11,233 nucleotides of DNA, from the NCBI GenBank assembly GCA_045545635.1, contig JAZQBI010000077.1:1-11233 (forward strand). The letters run 5' to 3'. Below the pieces are notes generated by a model that worked only from the letters and a program-made list of their open reading frames with translations, had not been told where the DNA came from and made no database searches. Source of the stretch: RGIG8748 sp045545635. GTDB lineage: Bacteria > Bacillota > Clostridia > UMGS1810. Numbering within the stretch: position 1 is the stretch's first letter; each line of letters starts with the position of its first letter. Positions 1 to 7,044 of the stretch are shown one piece after another. Position numbers and translations under genes: made by a program.

Positions 1-515
1 TCAAAGTAGCTCTGCGGATGATTGCAGGTGGGGCACACTTCGGGAGCTTTTGTCCCTACTACAAGGTGTCCGCAGTTGCGGCATTCCCATACTTTAACCT
101 CACTCTTTTCGAACACTGCTTTTGTTTCAACATTTTTGAGAAGTGCACGGTATCTTTCCTCGTGGTGCTTTTCTATCGCAGCAACCAGACGGAATTTTGC
201 GGCAAGTTCGGGGAAACCTTCCTTTTCTGCGGTTTCTGCAAAGCCTGCATACATGTCAGTCCATTCATAGTTTTCGCCGTTTGCGGCTTCCAGAAGATTT
301 TCTGCGGTGTTTCCTATGCCTTCAAGCTCTTTGTACCACATTTTTGCGTGTTCCTTTTCGTTATCGGCAGTTTTCTGGAAGAGAGCGGATATTTGTTCAT
401 AACCCTCTTTTTTAGCAACAGAAGCAAAATATGTATATTTGTTTCTTGCCTGAGATTCTCCGGCAAAAGCCGCCTCAAGATTTTTTTCGGTTTGTGTTCC
501 TGCGTATTTTGACAT
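1..515 (-). CDS. rbr: Rubrerythrin (3' end cut by window edge)
   Basis: Non-haem iron protein that reduces hydrogen peroxide to water in the cytoplasm of anaerobes, fed by rubredoxin or an NADH:rubredoxin reductase. 171 codons are visible, reading from ATG at 515 to the left edge. The family is usually about 180-195 residues, so only the last few are missing. The N-terminal ferritin-like domain (about 5-130) carries the di-iron ligands: E20 (AGESQAR), E53 and H56 (NEKEH), E94 and E97 (ETAEKEG), and the second ExxH pair E115/H118 (EKHHEERY). The C-terminal rubredoxin-like domain has C145-x2-C148 and C161-PT-C164 for the FeS4 site, then the typical HPQSYF tail. An AAAGGAGG ribosome binding site lies just upstream (about 525-533). 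The gene is transcribed away from its DUF11 neighbour. All key residues seen are intact, so identification is firm. Confidence 0.96.
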   Translation of the reverse strand, partial: MSKYAGTQTEKNLEAAFAGESQARNKYTYFASVAKKEGYEQISALFQKTADNEKEHAKMWYKELEGIGNTAENLLEAANGENYEWTDMYAGFAETAEKEGFPELAAKFRLVAAIEKHHEERYRALLKNVETKAVFEKSEVKVWECRNCGHLVVGTKAPEVCPTCNHPQSYF

Positions 516-530
516 TATATAAAATCCTCC

Positions 531-550
531 TTTGGAATATTTTGGAATAT
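531..550. repeat. Tandem 10-bp duplication in the rubrerythrin leader
   Basis: The decamer TTTGGAATAT occurs twice in a row with no mismatch (531-540 and 541-550), between the -10 box and the ribosome binding site of the rubrerythrin gene. It covers the predicted transcription start. It could be a short operator or a replication-slippage product; the sequence does not decide. Confidence 0.8.
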
Positions 551-577
551 TATACCACGATTTTCATAGAAAATCAA
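549..577 (-). promoter_or_regulatory. Promoter of the rubrerythrin gene
   Basis: On the minus strand a -35 TTGATT (572-577) and a perfect -10 TATAAT (549-554) are separated by 17 nt, and TGG directly before the -10 makes it an extended -10. It lies 33 nt above the start codon, allowing a short leader. A 10-bp tandem duplication covers the expected transcription start. I see no PerR-type palindrome. Confidence 0.75.
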
Positions 578-677
578 TGCATTTTATCCACGAATTTTCT
601 GTAACTTAATTGTATCTTTTGTCATAATATGGAACTGAGGCAATTTTTGCCAAATACCAAACGAAAGGAAGAGAAAA

Positions 678-1526
678 ATGGCAACATTTACAAATCAAGC
701 CACTCTCAGCTACAACGGAAATACCGTTAATTCCAACATTGTTACGGGAAATATCGTGGAGGTTATTTCTGTCACAAAGACTGCGGTAGACTCCAATTAC
801 TCTCCCGGTGATGACATCACCTATGTGTTGAGTATAAACAATACCGGAACGCAGCCTCTGGGCGGTATAACCGTAACGGATAACCTTGGTGAATATACCT
901 TTGGCGGTGGTTCAGTAGTGCCTTTAACCTATGTGGAGGGCAGTGTGCTTTATTATCGTAACGGAGTGCTCCAGACCGCTCCCGATGTAACCTCAACACA
1001 GCCGCTTGTTTTTGCAAATATTACTGTTCCTGCCGACGGAAATGTAACCCTTGTTTATGATGCTGTTGCAAACGGATTTGCTCCTCCTGCTGCCGGCGGC
1101 ACGGTTACCAATACCGTTACAGTTTCCGGTGGCGGTGTTACTACACCGGTTTCGGATAGTGAAACAGTTCTTGTTACTTCTGCTCCCGTGCTCAATATTA
1201 TTAAGAGCCTGAGCCCCGATACGGTGTCTGAAAATGAAGAGCTTACCTACACCTTTACTATTCAGAATACGGGCAACATACCTGCAGCAGCTACAGACAA
1301 CGTAACAGTTACCGATGTTTTCAACCCAATTCTTACGGATATCACGGTGACACTAAATGGTACACCCCTTGCCGAAACGAGCTACACCTATGATGAAACA
1401 ACCGGAGTGTTTTCCGTTTCTCCCGGAATAATAACCGTTCCTGCCGCAACCTATACACAGAGTGCAGACGGCAGTTTTGTGGTTACACCTGGTGTAAGCA
1501 TTCTTACAGTTACCGGAACTGTGTAA
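678..1526 (+). CDS. DUF11 repeat protein without signal peptide
   Basis: A 282-residue protein made almost wholly of two DUF11-type (TIGR01451-like) beta-sandwich repeats, about 27-165 and 172-282. Each opens with a lysine on the first strand (ISVTK34TA, LNIIK176SL), followed by a YxLxxxNTG-type strand and a VTVTD motif (D68, D213). Repeat 1 ends in TVTN145TVTV. Repeat 2 stops at TVTG280TV, so the usual asparagine is absent. There is no signal peptide, transmembrane helix, LPXTG motif or SLH domain, and no Cys, Trp or His. The whole chain has only two lysines and one arginine (R94), so it is strongly acidic. ATG 678 is preceded by AAAGGAAG (664-671) at 6 nt. A TGt-CATAAT box (623-628) is a possible -10, but its -35 is poor. 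The gene is monocistronic and converges with the MATE operon. The domain call is firm; the role (surface, spore coat or other) is unknown. Confidence 0.85.
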   Translation: MATFTNQATLSYNGNTVNSNIVTGNIVEVISVTKTAVDSNYSPGDDITYVLSINNTGTQPLGGITVTDNLGEYTFGGGSVVPLTYVEGSVLYYRNGVLQTAPDVTSTQPLVFANITVPADGNVTLVYDAVANGFAPPAAGGTVTNTVTVSGGGVTTPVSDSETVLVTSAPVLNIIKSLSPDTVSENEELTYTFTIQNTGNIPAAATDNVTVTDVFNPILTDITVTLNGTPLAETSYTYDETTGVFSVSPGIITVPAATYTQSADGSFVVTPGVSILTVTGTV

Positions 1527-1530
1527 CCTA

Positions 1531-1568
1531 AAAAAATCAGGAAGCTTTTGACGGCTTCCTGATTTTTT
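1531..1568. terminator. Perfect bidirectional terminator between convergent genes
   Basis: A 15-bp perfect inverted repeat (1531-1545 with 1554-1568) with an 8-nt loop. The arms run from an A-tract through TCAGGAAGC and mirror into a T-tract, so an RNA from either strand ends in a hairpin plus U-run. It lies 4 nt after the DUF11 stop and directly below the stop of the last minus-strand operon gene, serving both. Confidence 0.93.
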
Positions 1569-1569
1569 A

Positions 1570-2898
1570 TTAGTATTTGAAATGCTTCTGCTTTAATTTT
1601 ATAAAAATCAAAGACAGCAAAAATGCCATAAATTCCGCAACTACAATAGAAAACCACACTCCGTTTATGTCGAATATCAGAGGTAGAATCATAACAGATG
1701 CCGCCTCAAATACCAAAGTTCGGAGAAAGGATATAACCGCCGATGTGAGACCGTCATTTAATGCGGTAAAAAATCCTGAGGAAAAAATTGCCACACCCAT
1801 AAAGAGGAACGAAAGTGCAAATATCATAAATGCTCTGACTGTAAGGCTAAGAAGCTCCTTGTCATAGCCTACGAACATTGCGGAAAGCGGCTTTGCCAGA
1901 ATTAGTCCAATTGCTGTCATAACAACGGATGTACTGAGAACTATATTCATACTCTTTTTTCTTAAGTTTTTGAGCTCAGAATGGTTTTGTGCACCGTAAT
2001 GGTAGCCGATTACAGGTGCTACTCCTATTGAGTATCCGATGAAAGCCGCCGCAAATACAAAGCTCACATACATAAGCACCCCGTAGGCGGCAATACCGTT
2101 TTCTCCTGCATATTTAAGAAGCTGTATGTTGTAGAGTATCGATACAATAGACATTGCGATATTGTTCATAAATTCAGACAAGCCATTGAAGGCTGCTTTT
2201 GCAATGGCATTTATGTCAAAGCTTGTTTTTCCAAGACGGAGGAGACTTGTGTTTTTGCCAAAAAAGTATATGAGACCTACACTTCCCCCTGTAATCTGGC
2301 TAAGAGCCGTGGCAAGGGCGGCACCTGTAACTCCCATACGGAACACGCCCACAAGCGAGGCATCAAGTACCATATTTATGACACCGGAAATCAGGGTTAC
2401 AACAAAACCAAACTGCGGTTTTTCCGCAGTAATAAAAAAGCTCTGAAAAAGAAGCTGAAGTACCAAGAACGGAAGAGCACATAAGATAATTCTGCCGTAT
2501 ATTATGCAGTGCCTCAGCATTTCACCCTCTGCCCCTAGCATACGGGCAATGGGTGCTATAAGTATAATGCCGACTGCCGCAAGTACTGTGCCCAGTAAAA
2601 AAGCAATATAGACAAAAAGTGAAAAATAGCGGTTTGCTTTTATCCTGTCACCTTCGCCCAGAGTTTTTGCTACTAATGCACTTCCTCCTGTACCAAACAT
2701 AAATCCCACTGTGCCCAGTATCATAAGAAAGGGCATAATGAGGTTTATAGCAGCAAAGGGCGTTTTGCCGGCAAAGTTAGATACAAAAAAACCGTCAACC
2801 ACTCCGTATATGGAGGTAAAAATCATCATAGCCACAGAGGGGATTATAAAGTGTATCAGTTTTTTGTATGTAAAGTGGTCCGATAGCTGTATCTTCAT
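1570..2898 (-). CDS. MATE family efflux transporter (MepA-like)
   Basis: A 442-residue integral membrane protein of the multidrug and toxin extrusion family, expected to have 12 transmembrane helices and to export cationic drugs or metabolites by Na+ or H+ antiport. The N-terminal stretch resembles the MepA-like branch: FTYKKL, then IPSVAMMIFTSIYGVVDGFF and a GTGGSALVAKTLGEG loop (about 70-84). Hydrophobic segments continue to the end and the tail is basic (KLKQKHFKY). The length is normal for the family. ATG 2898 overlaps the nitroreductase stop by 4 nt (ATGA), and GGAGGA lies just upstream inside the preceding gene, so translation is probably coupled. It is the last gene of the five-gene operon and ends beside the shared terminator. 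The substrate cannot be read from sequence. Confidence 0.93.
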   Translation of the reverse strand: MKIQLSDHFTYKKLIHFIIPSVAMMIFTSIYGVVDGFFVSNFAGKTPFAAINLIMPFLMILGTVGFMFGTGGSALVAKTLGEGDRIKANRYFSLFVYIAFLLGTVLAAVGIILIAPIARMLGAEGEMLRHCIIYGRIILCALPFLVLQLLFQSFFITAEKPQFGFVVTLISGVINMVLDASLVGVFRMGVTGAALATALSQITGGSVGLIYFFGKNTSLLRLGKTSFDINAIAKAAFNGLSEFMNNIAMSIVSILYNIQLLKYAGENGIAAYGVLMYVSFVFAAAFIGYSIGVAPVIGYHYGAQNHSELKNLRKKSMNIVLSTSVVMTAIGLILAKPLSAMFVGYDKELLSLTVRAFMIFALSFLFMGVAIFSSGFFTALNDGLTSAVISFLRTLVFEAASVMILPLIFDINGVWFSIVVAEFMAFLLSLIFIKLKQKHFKY

Positions 2899-3428
2899 TT
2901 GGTGTCCTCCGAAAAGCTATCGTAGTACACAACCTCATCTATGGGGCGGAAAGAGTTGTGGAATGGGTGAACAGGACAGTTTTCTGCAGGATAACCCATT
3001 ACAAGAAGTGCGGCAGGGATGATGTTTTGCGGTATGCAAAATTCCTCACGTATCTTGTCAGGGTTAAAATACATAACCCAGCAGGAGCCTACTCCCATGG
3101 AATGAGCCTGAAGCATCATGTGAGTTGTTACAATAGATGCATCGACGGGAGCGGATAGTGCCCCGTCAAAGGGACTCACCCAGCTTTCATCCTTGTTGTA
3201 GCATACAAGCAGTGCTGTCGGTGCATCAAAATGACATTTGGTGCATCTTTTGAGCTTTTCTATTGACTCGTCGCTATTTATAACAAGTATTCTCTGAGGC
3301 TGATAGTTGCATCCCGTGGGAGCAACGTGACCTGCTTCAAGTATTGCAGCTATTACTTTCTCAGACAGATGCTCATCAGTAAATTTCCTTACAGAATATC
3401 TTTCCTTTGCAAATGATAAAAAATCCAT
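2895..3428 (-). CDS. Nitroreductase family flavoprotein
   Basis: A 177-residue protein of the nitroreductase (FMN-dependent NAD(P)H oxidoreductase) superfamily, usually a cytoplasmic homodimer that reduces nitro compounds, quinones or flavins. The N-terminal FMN-phosphate motif is present as R10-Y-S12-V-R14-K-F16. It is followed by the APTGCNYQPQ segment (about 36-45) that lines the flavin, a helix around DASIVTTHMMLQAHSMGVGSCW in the middle, and the MGYP motif near the C-terminus. The protein is short, as in compact clostridial members. I chose ATG 3428, which has AAAGGAAC upstream and leaves a 19-nt gap. An in-frame ATG at 3509 would run back into the upstream MATE gene and has no support. 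The gene sits between two MATE genes, and its stop overlaps the start of the second. The pairing suggests handling of a redox-active or nitroaromatic/quinone-like toxic compound; that is inference. Confidence 0.9.
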   Translation of the reverse strand: MDFLSFAKERYSVRKFTDEHLSEKVIAAILEAGHVAPTGCNYQPQRILVINSDESIEKLKRCTKCHFDAPTALLVCYNKDESWVSPFDGALSAPVDASIVTTHMMLQAHSMGVGSCWVMYFNPDKIREEFCIPQNIIPAALLVMGYPAENCPVHPFHNSFRPIDEVVYYDSFSEDTK

Positions 3429-3447
3429 AACGTTAGTTCCTTTCGTT

Positions 3448-4788
3448 TTATGACAGATACTTTTTTTGATAAATATAGTAGGGTATAATAACAAGCACCA
3501 GTGCTCCAAACCACGCCGCAGGCTCTATGTAGTACAGGATTTCCGTACCGAGAAATAGGATAAACAGCTTTCCCATAGACACTCTTATCACAAACTCTGC
3601 AAGTCCCGAAACAAAGGACCAGAATGCAATGCCCATTGACTGAAATGCGTTTCTGTACACATGTATAAGGTAGAGGACTATCAAAAATATTCCCATGAGT
3701 TTAAGGTATTTCCAGCCGATTTCCATAGCTGCCATGCCGTCCTTGTCCGATGTATCAAGAAACAGCATAAGAAGGTATTTACCAAAAATAAATACCACGC
3801 CCATAACAATAATGGCGGCTATTATGCACATTCTTACGGCAGTAGACATACCCTTTGTAAACCGCTTCTTTTCCCCTGCACCGTAGTTCTGACCAAAATA
3901 TGTTGCAAATGCCGAACCGAGGGATATAGCAGTACATTCCAGCAGACCGTATAGCTTGTTTAGTGCAGTGTAGCCTGCAACAAATATGCTTCCCTGAAGG
4001 TTAATTGTGGATTGGAGTATTATTCCGCCAACGGAAATTACCACATACTGCATTGAGAGAGAAACCGCAAAGGTGAGCATTTCTTTCATCATAGAAAAAT
4101 CCGGCTTCCATACACTTTTTTCAAGAGAAAGACATTTAACGTCCTTTATACGGATCAGGCAGTATACAAAGGAAATCATCTGTGACAGAACAGAGGCAAA
4201 TGCCGCACCAAATACCCCCCATTGAAATGTCATAACAAATAAAATATCAAGAAAGACATTTGCAAAAGCGGATATCAGCATAGCAATAAGCGGGGACTTT
4301 CCGTCTCCAAAGGAACGCAAAACAGCAGATGACATATTGTATGCCGCAATTATGGGAGTTCCTGCAATCATTGTAGTGAGATATACGGAAGCACCGTCTA
4401 TTATGTCAGAGGGTGTATCCAGCATTCTCAGCACAGGTCTTGCCGCCAATACTCCGACAGCCGTTACCAGTATGCTTATTACTGCACACAGTATGGTGGA
4501 CATTGCAATGGTTTTGCTTACAAGCCTGTAATTTTTGTCCCCGAAATATCGGGATATAAAGGTGGAAAAAGCCTGTGTGATGCCAATGACCGTCCACAGA
4601 ATCAACCAGTATATCCAGTCGGCACTTCCAACTGCAGCAAGTGCCTTTACGCCAACGCCTCGCCCCACAATGGCGGCATCCACCATCATATAGAGCTGTT
4701 GACCTAGGTTTGTTATAATAAGAGGAAAAGCAAATCCCAGAATAAGCTTTCCGGGATTACCTTTTGTCATATCGGTGGTTCTTTCCAT
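3448..4788 (-). CDS. MATE family efflux transporter (second, DinF/NorM-like branch)
   Basis: A 446-residue MATE transporter, the third gene of the operon. It starts with the typical MTKGNPGKLILGFAFPLI segment, followed by LGQQLYMMVDAAIVGRGVG and the GxTQAFSTFISRYFG loop characteristic of this branch. About 12 hydrophobic helices span the chain, and the family's internal two-fold similarity is evident (helices 1-6 and 7-12, the second half opening near residues 235-245). Start ATG 4788 has AGGAG (4795-4799) at 6 nt. It begins 21 nt after the histidine kinase stop and ends 19 nt before the nitroreductase. It differs clearly in sequence from the other MATE protein of the same operon, so this is not a tandem duplication. 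Its substrate is unknown. Confidence 0.93.
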   Translation of the reverse strand: MERTTDMTKGNPGKLILGFAFPLIITNLGQQLYMMVDAAIVGRGVGVKALAAVGSADWIYWLILWTVIGITQAFSTFISRYFGDKNYRLVSKTIAMSTILCAVISILVTAVGVLAARPVLRMLDTPSDIIDGASVYLTTMIAGTPIIAAYNMSSAVLRSFGDGKSPLIAMLISAFANVFLDILFVMTFQWGVFGAAFASVLSQMISFVYCLIRIKDVKCLSLEKSVWKPDFSMMKEMLTFAVSLSMQYVVISVGGIILQSTINLQGSIFVAGYTALNKLYGLLECTAISLGSAFATYFGQNYGAGEKKRFTKGMSTAVRMCIIAAIIVMGVVFIFGKYLLMLFLDTSDKDGMAAMEIGWKYLKLMGIFLIVLYLIHVYRNAFQSMGIAFWSFVSGLAEFVIRVSMGKLFILFLGTEILYYIEPAAWFGALVLVIIPYYIYQKKYLS

Positions 4789-4809
4789 TTTTTTCTCCTG
4801 TAAATGTAA

Positions 4810-6087
4810 TTATTTTAAATGCATAAATAGTGTAAAAATATTATCGGATGCTGTGAATTCATAGAATCCGCCCGCCTTATTGCAAAATGCGGCTATTGAG
4901 TGTGCTCCGATACCGTGACCTTCCTCGTGACTTACGGGGATACCGTCCTTATCAAACTCTGCAATTCCGTCAAAACTGTTTCGTATCATAACAACAAATT
5001 TTGGCTTTGAAAGGACTTTAATTTCAATATATCTATCCTCCGGAGGGAGCTTCATACAGGCATTTATTGCATTTTCTATGGCATTTGCAAATGCTGTTGC
5101 AAGCTCACTTTCGCTGATTTCAAAGTTTTGGGGAAAAGCAAATCCCATTTTTACGTCAATTCCGTAATTTTTGGCTCTGTTAATATAAACCGACAAAACC
5201 GCATCTATGATTGCATTGTTACAATACCGCACAACATGTGTCCTTTGTATATTATCTTCGTATTCCTTAACCACATCTGCAAGCTCATCATATTGCTTTG
5301 TTTCTACAAGACTTGCAATGGCTTTCAGCTTGTGGCGGAAGTCGTGGCGTTCTTTGCGAAATGCTTCGTTTGCTTCACCAAGCTCTTTAACACGCTCAGT
5401 AATGTTTGAAACCTGCAGTGTCATAAGCTTTTCCTGCTCATCCCGTTCAAAATACACCTGCTGATTACGCAGAGTGGATATGATGTGGATGTAAATAACA
5501 GGCATAAGAATGAACATAAGCGCAAGTGCCGGAATTTGATGAGGTCTGTTTGTGATGTTATCGGGATATGTCATAAGCAGAGTTATGACAATATAGAATA
5601 TAAGACCGATAACCGTGGAAATTCCCCAACCGCCATTTGAATACTTCTGCACATTGAGATACACGGGGCGAAGCAGGCAGTATACCAATATTTCCAGCAA
5701 AGGCAGGCTTACAATACGGAATATAAACATAAAAAGGAAGCTATTGGGTGTAAAGAGGGCGTTAAGAATATTTGAAATATATACAATCTCCAGAACAGTT
5801 GTGTCAACCATGCAGAATGTAAAGAAAAATCTGCCGTCTCTGTGCTTGGATAAGAGAAAAAATACAATGAAGCTCGGAACCGAAAGAGTTACAAGCATAA
5901 GTGTTCCGTATCGGTCAAATCCCATAATACCGAGTAAAATTAGATTTACAATAATGAGAGGGAGCATGGTAAACAGTGTGATGGAAATTGTTTTTTTTCT
6001 TGGATAGCGGGACTCAAATAAAAACAAGAACAGCACAATGGTATGTATCATAGACCATAGCAGGGATATATCTCTCAGAAAGGTCAA
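4810..6087 (-). CDS. GHKL-type sensor histidine kinase (HPK10, AgrC/VirS-like)
   Basis: A membrane sensor kinase of about 425 residues, partner of the adjacent LytTR regulator. The N-terminal half (to about 208) is polytopic, with roughly six hydrophobic segments and no extracellular PAS or Cache domain, as in AgrC-like peptide sensors. A coiled linker (about 210-245) leads to the H-box ERHDFRH, with the likely phospho-acceptor His at about 248. An N-box follows (NAIENAINAC, about 335-344), then a G-box GHGIGAHS (about 390-397), the HPK10/GHKL ATPase pattern. Start choice: the GTG at 6096 overlaps the GGAG sequence (6096-6099), leaving no spacing, while TTG at 6087 lies 8 nt below it, so TTG is preferred. 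An ATG at 6051 is possible but has a weak site. It starts 24 nt after the regulator stop. No agrB/agrD-like gene is visible, so the signal is unknown. Confidence 0.92.
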   Translation of the reverse strand: MTFLRDISLLWSMIHTIVLFLFLFESRYPRKKTISITLFTMLPLIIVNLILLGIMGFDRYGTLMLVTLSVPSFIVFFLLSKHRDGRFFFTFCMVDTTVLEIVYISNILNALFTPNSFLFMFIFRIVSLPLLEILVYCLLRPVYLNVQKYSNGGWGISTVIGLIFYIVITLLMTYPDNITNRPHQIPALALMFILMPVIYIHIISTLRNQQVYFERDEQEKLMTLQVSNITERVKELGEANEAFRKERHDFRHKLKAIASLVETKQYDELADVVKEYEDNIQRTHVVRYCNNAIIDAVLSVYINRAKNYGIDVKMGFAFPQNFEISESELATAFANAIENAINACMKLPPEDRYIEIKVLSKPKFVVMIRNSFDGIAEFDKDGIPVSHEEGHGIGAHSIAAFCNKAGGFYEFTASDNIFTLFMHLK

Positions 6088-6111
6088 AAAAATCACTCCA
6101 ATTCAGATTGT

Positions 6112-6837
6112 TTATTCAAAAAGGTATTCCGACCAGACACTCCTGAGCTTGCGGCAGGTTTTTTTGCCCAAAAAGGTCTTATATGTATCACCAAAGGTAA
6201 CTGCCTCATTTTCAACCTCTGTAATGTGGTCAAGATTTACAAGCATACTCTGACTGCAAAGGAAAAAACGCCTATCCTGCAAAAGCTCTGCACAAGCTTC
6301 GGGAAACGAGCTTCTCAGGGTAACGGATTCAACTGTTTTTCCCTTTGTAAGGTAATAACATATTGCTCTTTTTGTAAGCTCTGCATACATAATGCTGTCG
6401 TAGCTCAGCTTTATGCTTCTGTCTCTGGTTTTTACAAGCTTGTATTTGTCATTTTTTTCTGCAATGGCTTCAATTGTATCATCAACCGCCTTGAAAAATG
6501 CTTCGTCCTTTATGGGCTTAACAAGGTATTCAAAGGCTTTCACACGGAATGCATCAAGGGAATATTCCTTGCTGGATGTGAGATAGATTATTTTTCCGTC
6601 AAATCCAAGCTCACGGAGATTCTCCCCAAGCTGTATGCCGTTCATATCGGGCATAACAACATCGAGAATGTATATGTCGTAACCGCCTGTTTTTTCGCAG
6701 GCGGAGATCAGATCTTCTGGGTGTGAAAAGGACGAAAAAGCAATGTTTTTTTCGGGGTTTTGTTTTGCATATTTTTCTGTGGCAGATACCGCCATTTCAA
6801 GACATTTATTTTCGTCATCGCAAATTGCAATCTTCAT
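6112..6837 (-). CDS. LytTR family response regulator (AgrA/VirR-like)
   Basis: A 241-residue DNA-binding response regulator, the first gene of the five-gene operon. The receiver domain (1-120) has the acidic pair D7-D8, the phospho-acceptor D59 (YILDVVMPD), T87 (YLTSS) and K107 (LVKP). The LytTR DNA-binding domain covers about 135-240, with the family's YDSIMYAE and FFLCSQSMLVNLDHI patterns; it binds short direct repeats in the major groove. ATG 6837 follows AAGGAAGG at normal distance. Upstream in-frame codons up to 6897 would lie inside the promoter and are rejected. All phosphorylation residues are present, so it should be an active partner of the neighbouring kinase. It probably controls its own operon and perhaps the divergent SLH gene; that is inference. 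Confidence 0.94.
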   Translation of the reverse strand: MKIAICDDENKCLEMAVSATEKYAKQNPEKNIAFSSFSHPEDLISACEKTGGYDIYILDVVMPDMNGIQLGENLRELGFDGKIIYLTSSKEYSLDAFRVKAFEYLVKPIKDEAFFKAVDDTIEAIAEKNDKYKLVKTRDRSIKLSYDSIMYAELTKRAICYYLTKGKTVESVTLRSSFPEACAELLQDRRFFLCSQSMLVNLDHITEVENEAVTFGDTYKTFLGKKTCRKLRSVWSEYLFE

Positions 6838-6865
6838 TGTAAACCTTCCTTTTAACTTTACTAAC

Positions 6866-6897
6866 ATTATATTATACAGAATTTCCCGAATAGTCAA
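6866..6897 (-). promoter_or_regulatory. Candidate promoter of the two-component/MATE operon
   Basis: The minus strand has TTGACT (6892-6897) as -35 and two overlapping TATAAT hexamers, at 6871-6876 (15-nt spacing) and 6866-6871 (20-nt spacing). TAATAT in between gives 17 nt. None has both ideal sequence and ideal spacing, which fits a promoter that needs activation. The start codon is about 30 nt downstream. Confidence 0.55.
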
Positions 6898-6941
6898 GAT
6901 GCAATACGAATTTATCCGCAGTGTTGGGAGTTATCATTGGT

Positions 6942-6973
6942 AAAATTTACGCAAAAACGGCAGAATTTACGCA
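6942..6973. repeat. 12-bp direct repeat, possible LytTR operator
   Basis: A[A/G]AATTTACGCA occurs at 6942-6953 and 6962-6973, one mismatch in 12, start-to-start 20 bp (about two helical turns). A looser related site, GAATTTA-TC-CGCAG, lies at 6908-6921. LytTR regulators are known to bind pairs of about 9-bp direct repeats roughly two turns apart upstream of the -35. This pair ends just above the -35 region of the SLH gene and is about 45 bp above the -35 of the regulator operon. Binding is inferred, not shown. Confidence 0.5.
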
Positions 6974-6976
6974 GGG

Positions 6977-7005
6977 CGGTTTCTAAGAGAAATTTTTGGT
7001 ACAAT
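6977..7005 (+). promoter_or_regulatory. Candidate promoter of the SLH adhesin gene
   Basis: An extended -10, TGG-TACAAT (hexamer 7000-7005), lies 40 nt above the start codon. The position 17 nt upstream is CGGTTT (6977-6982), a very poor -35. A good -10 without a -35, directly below a pair of direct repeats, is typical of an activator-dependent promoter. Confidence 0.5.
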
Positions 7006-7044
7006 ATGTGCATACACAATGCAAACAAAAAAGGAGAGATGATT

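Noticed and set aside
18..512. 164-codon plus-strand frame at the left edge
   Set aside because: Antisense to rubrerythrin, whose metal ligands are all present on the minus strand.
3429..3509. Longer N-terminus for the nitroreductase (start at 3509)
   Set aside because: Would overlap the 3' end of the MATE gene and add a sequence unlike the family, while ATG 3428 has a ribosome binding site and gives the normal N-terminus.
4810..6837. Complete agr-type quorum-sensing locus
   Set aside because: Kinase and regulator are of the agr-like classes, but no AgrB-like protease or short propeptide gene is found anywhere in the window.
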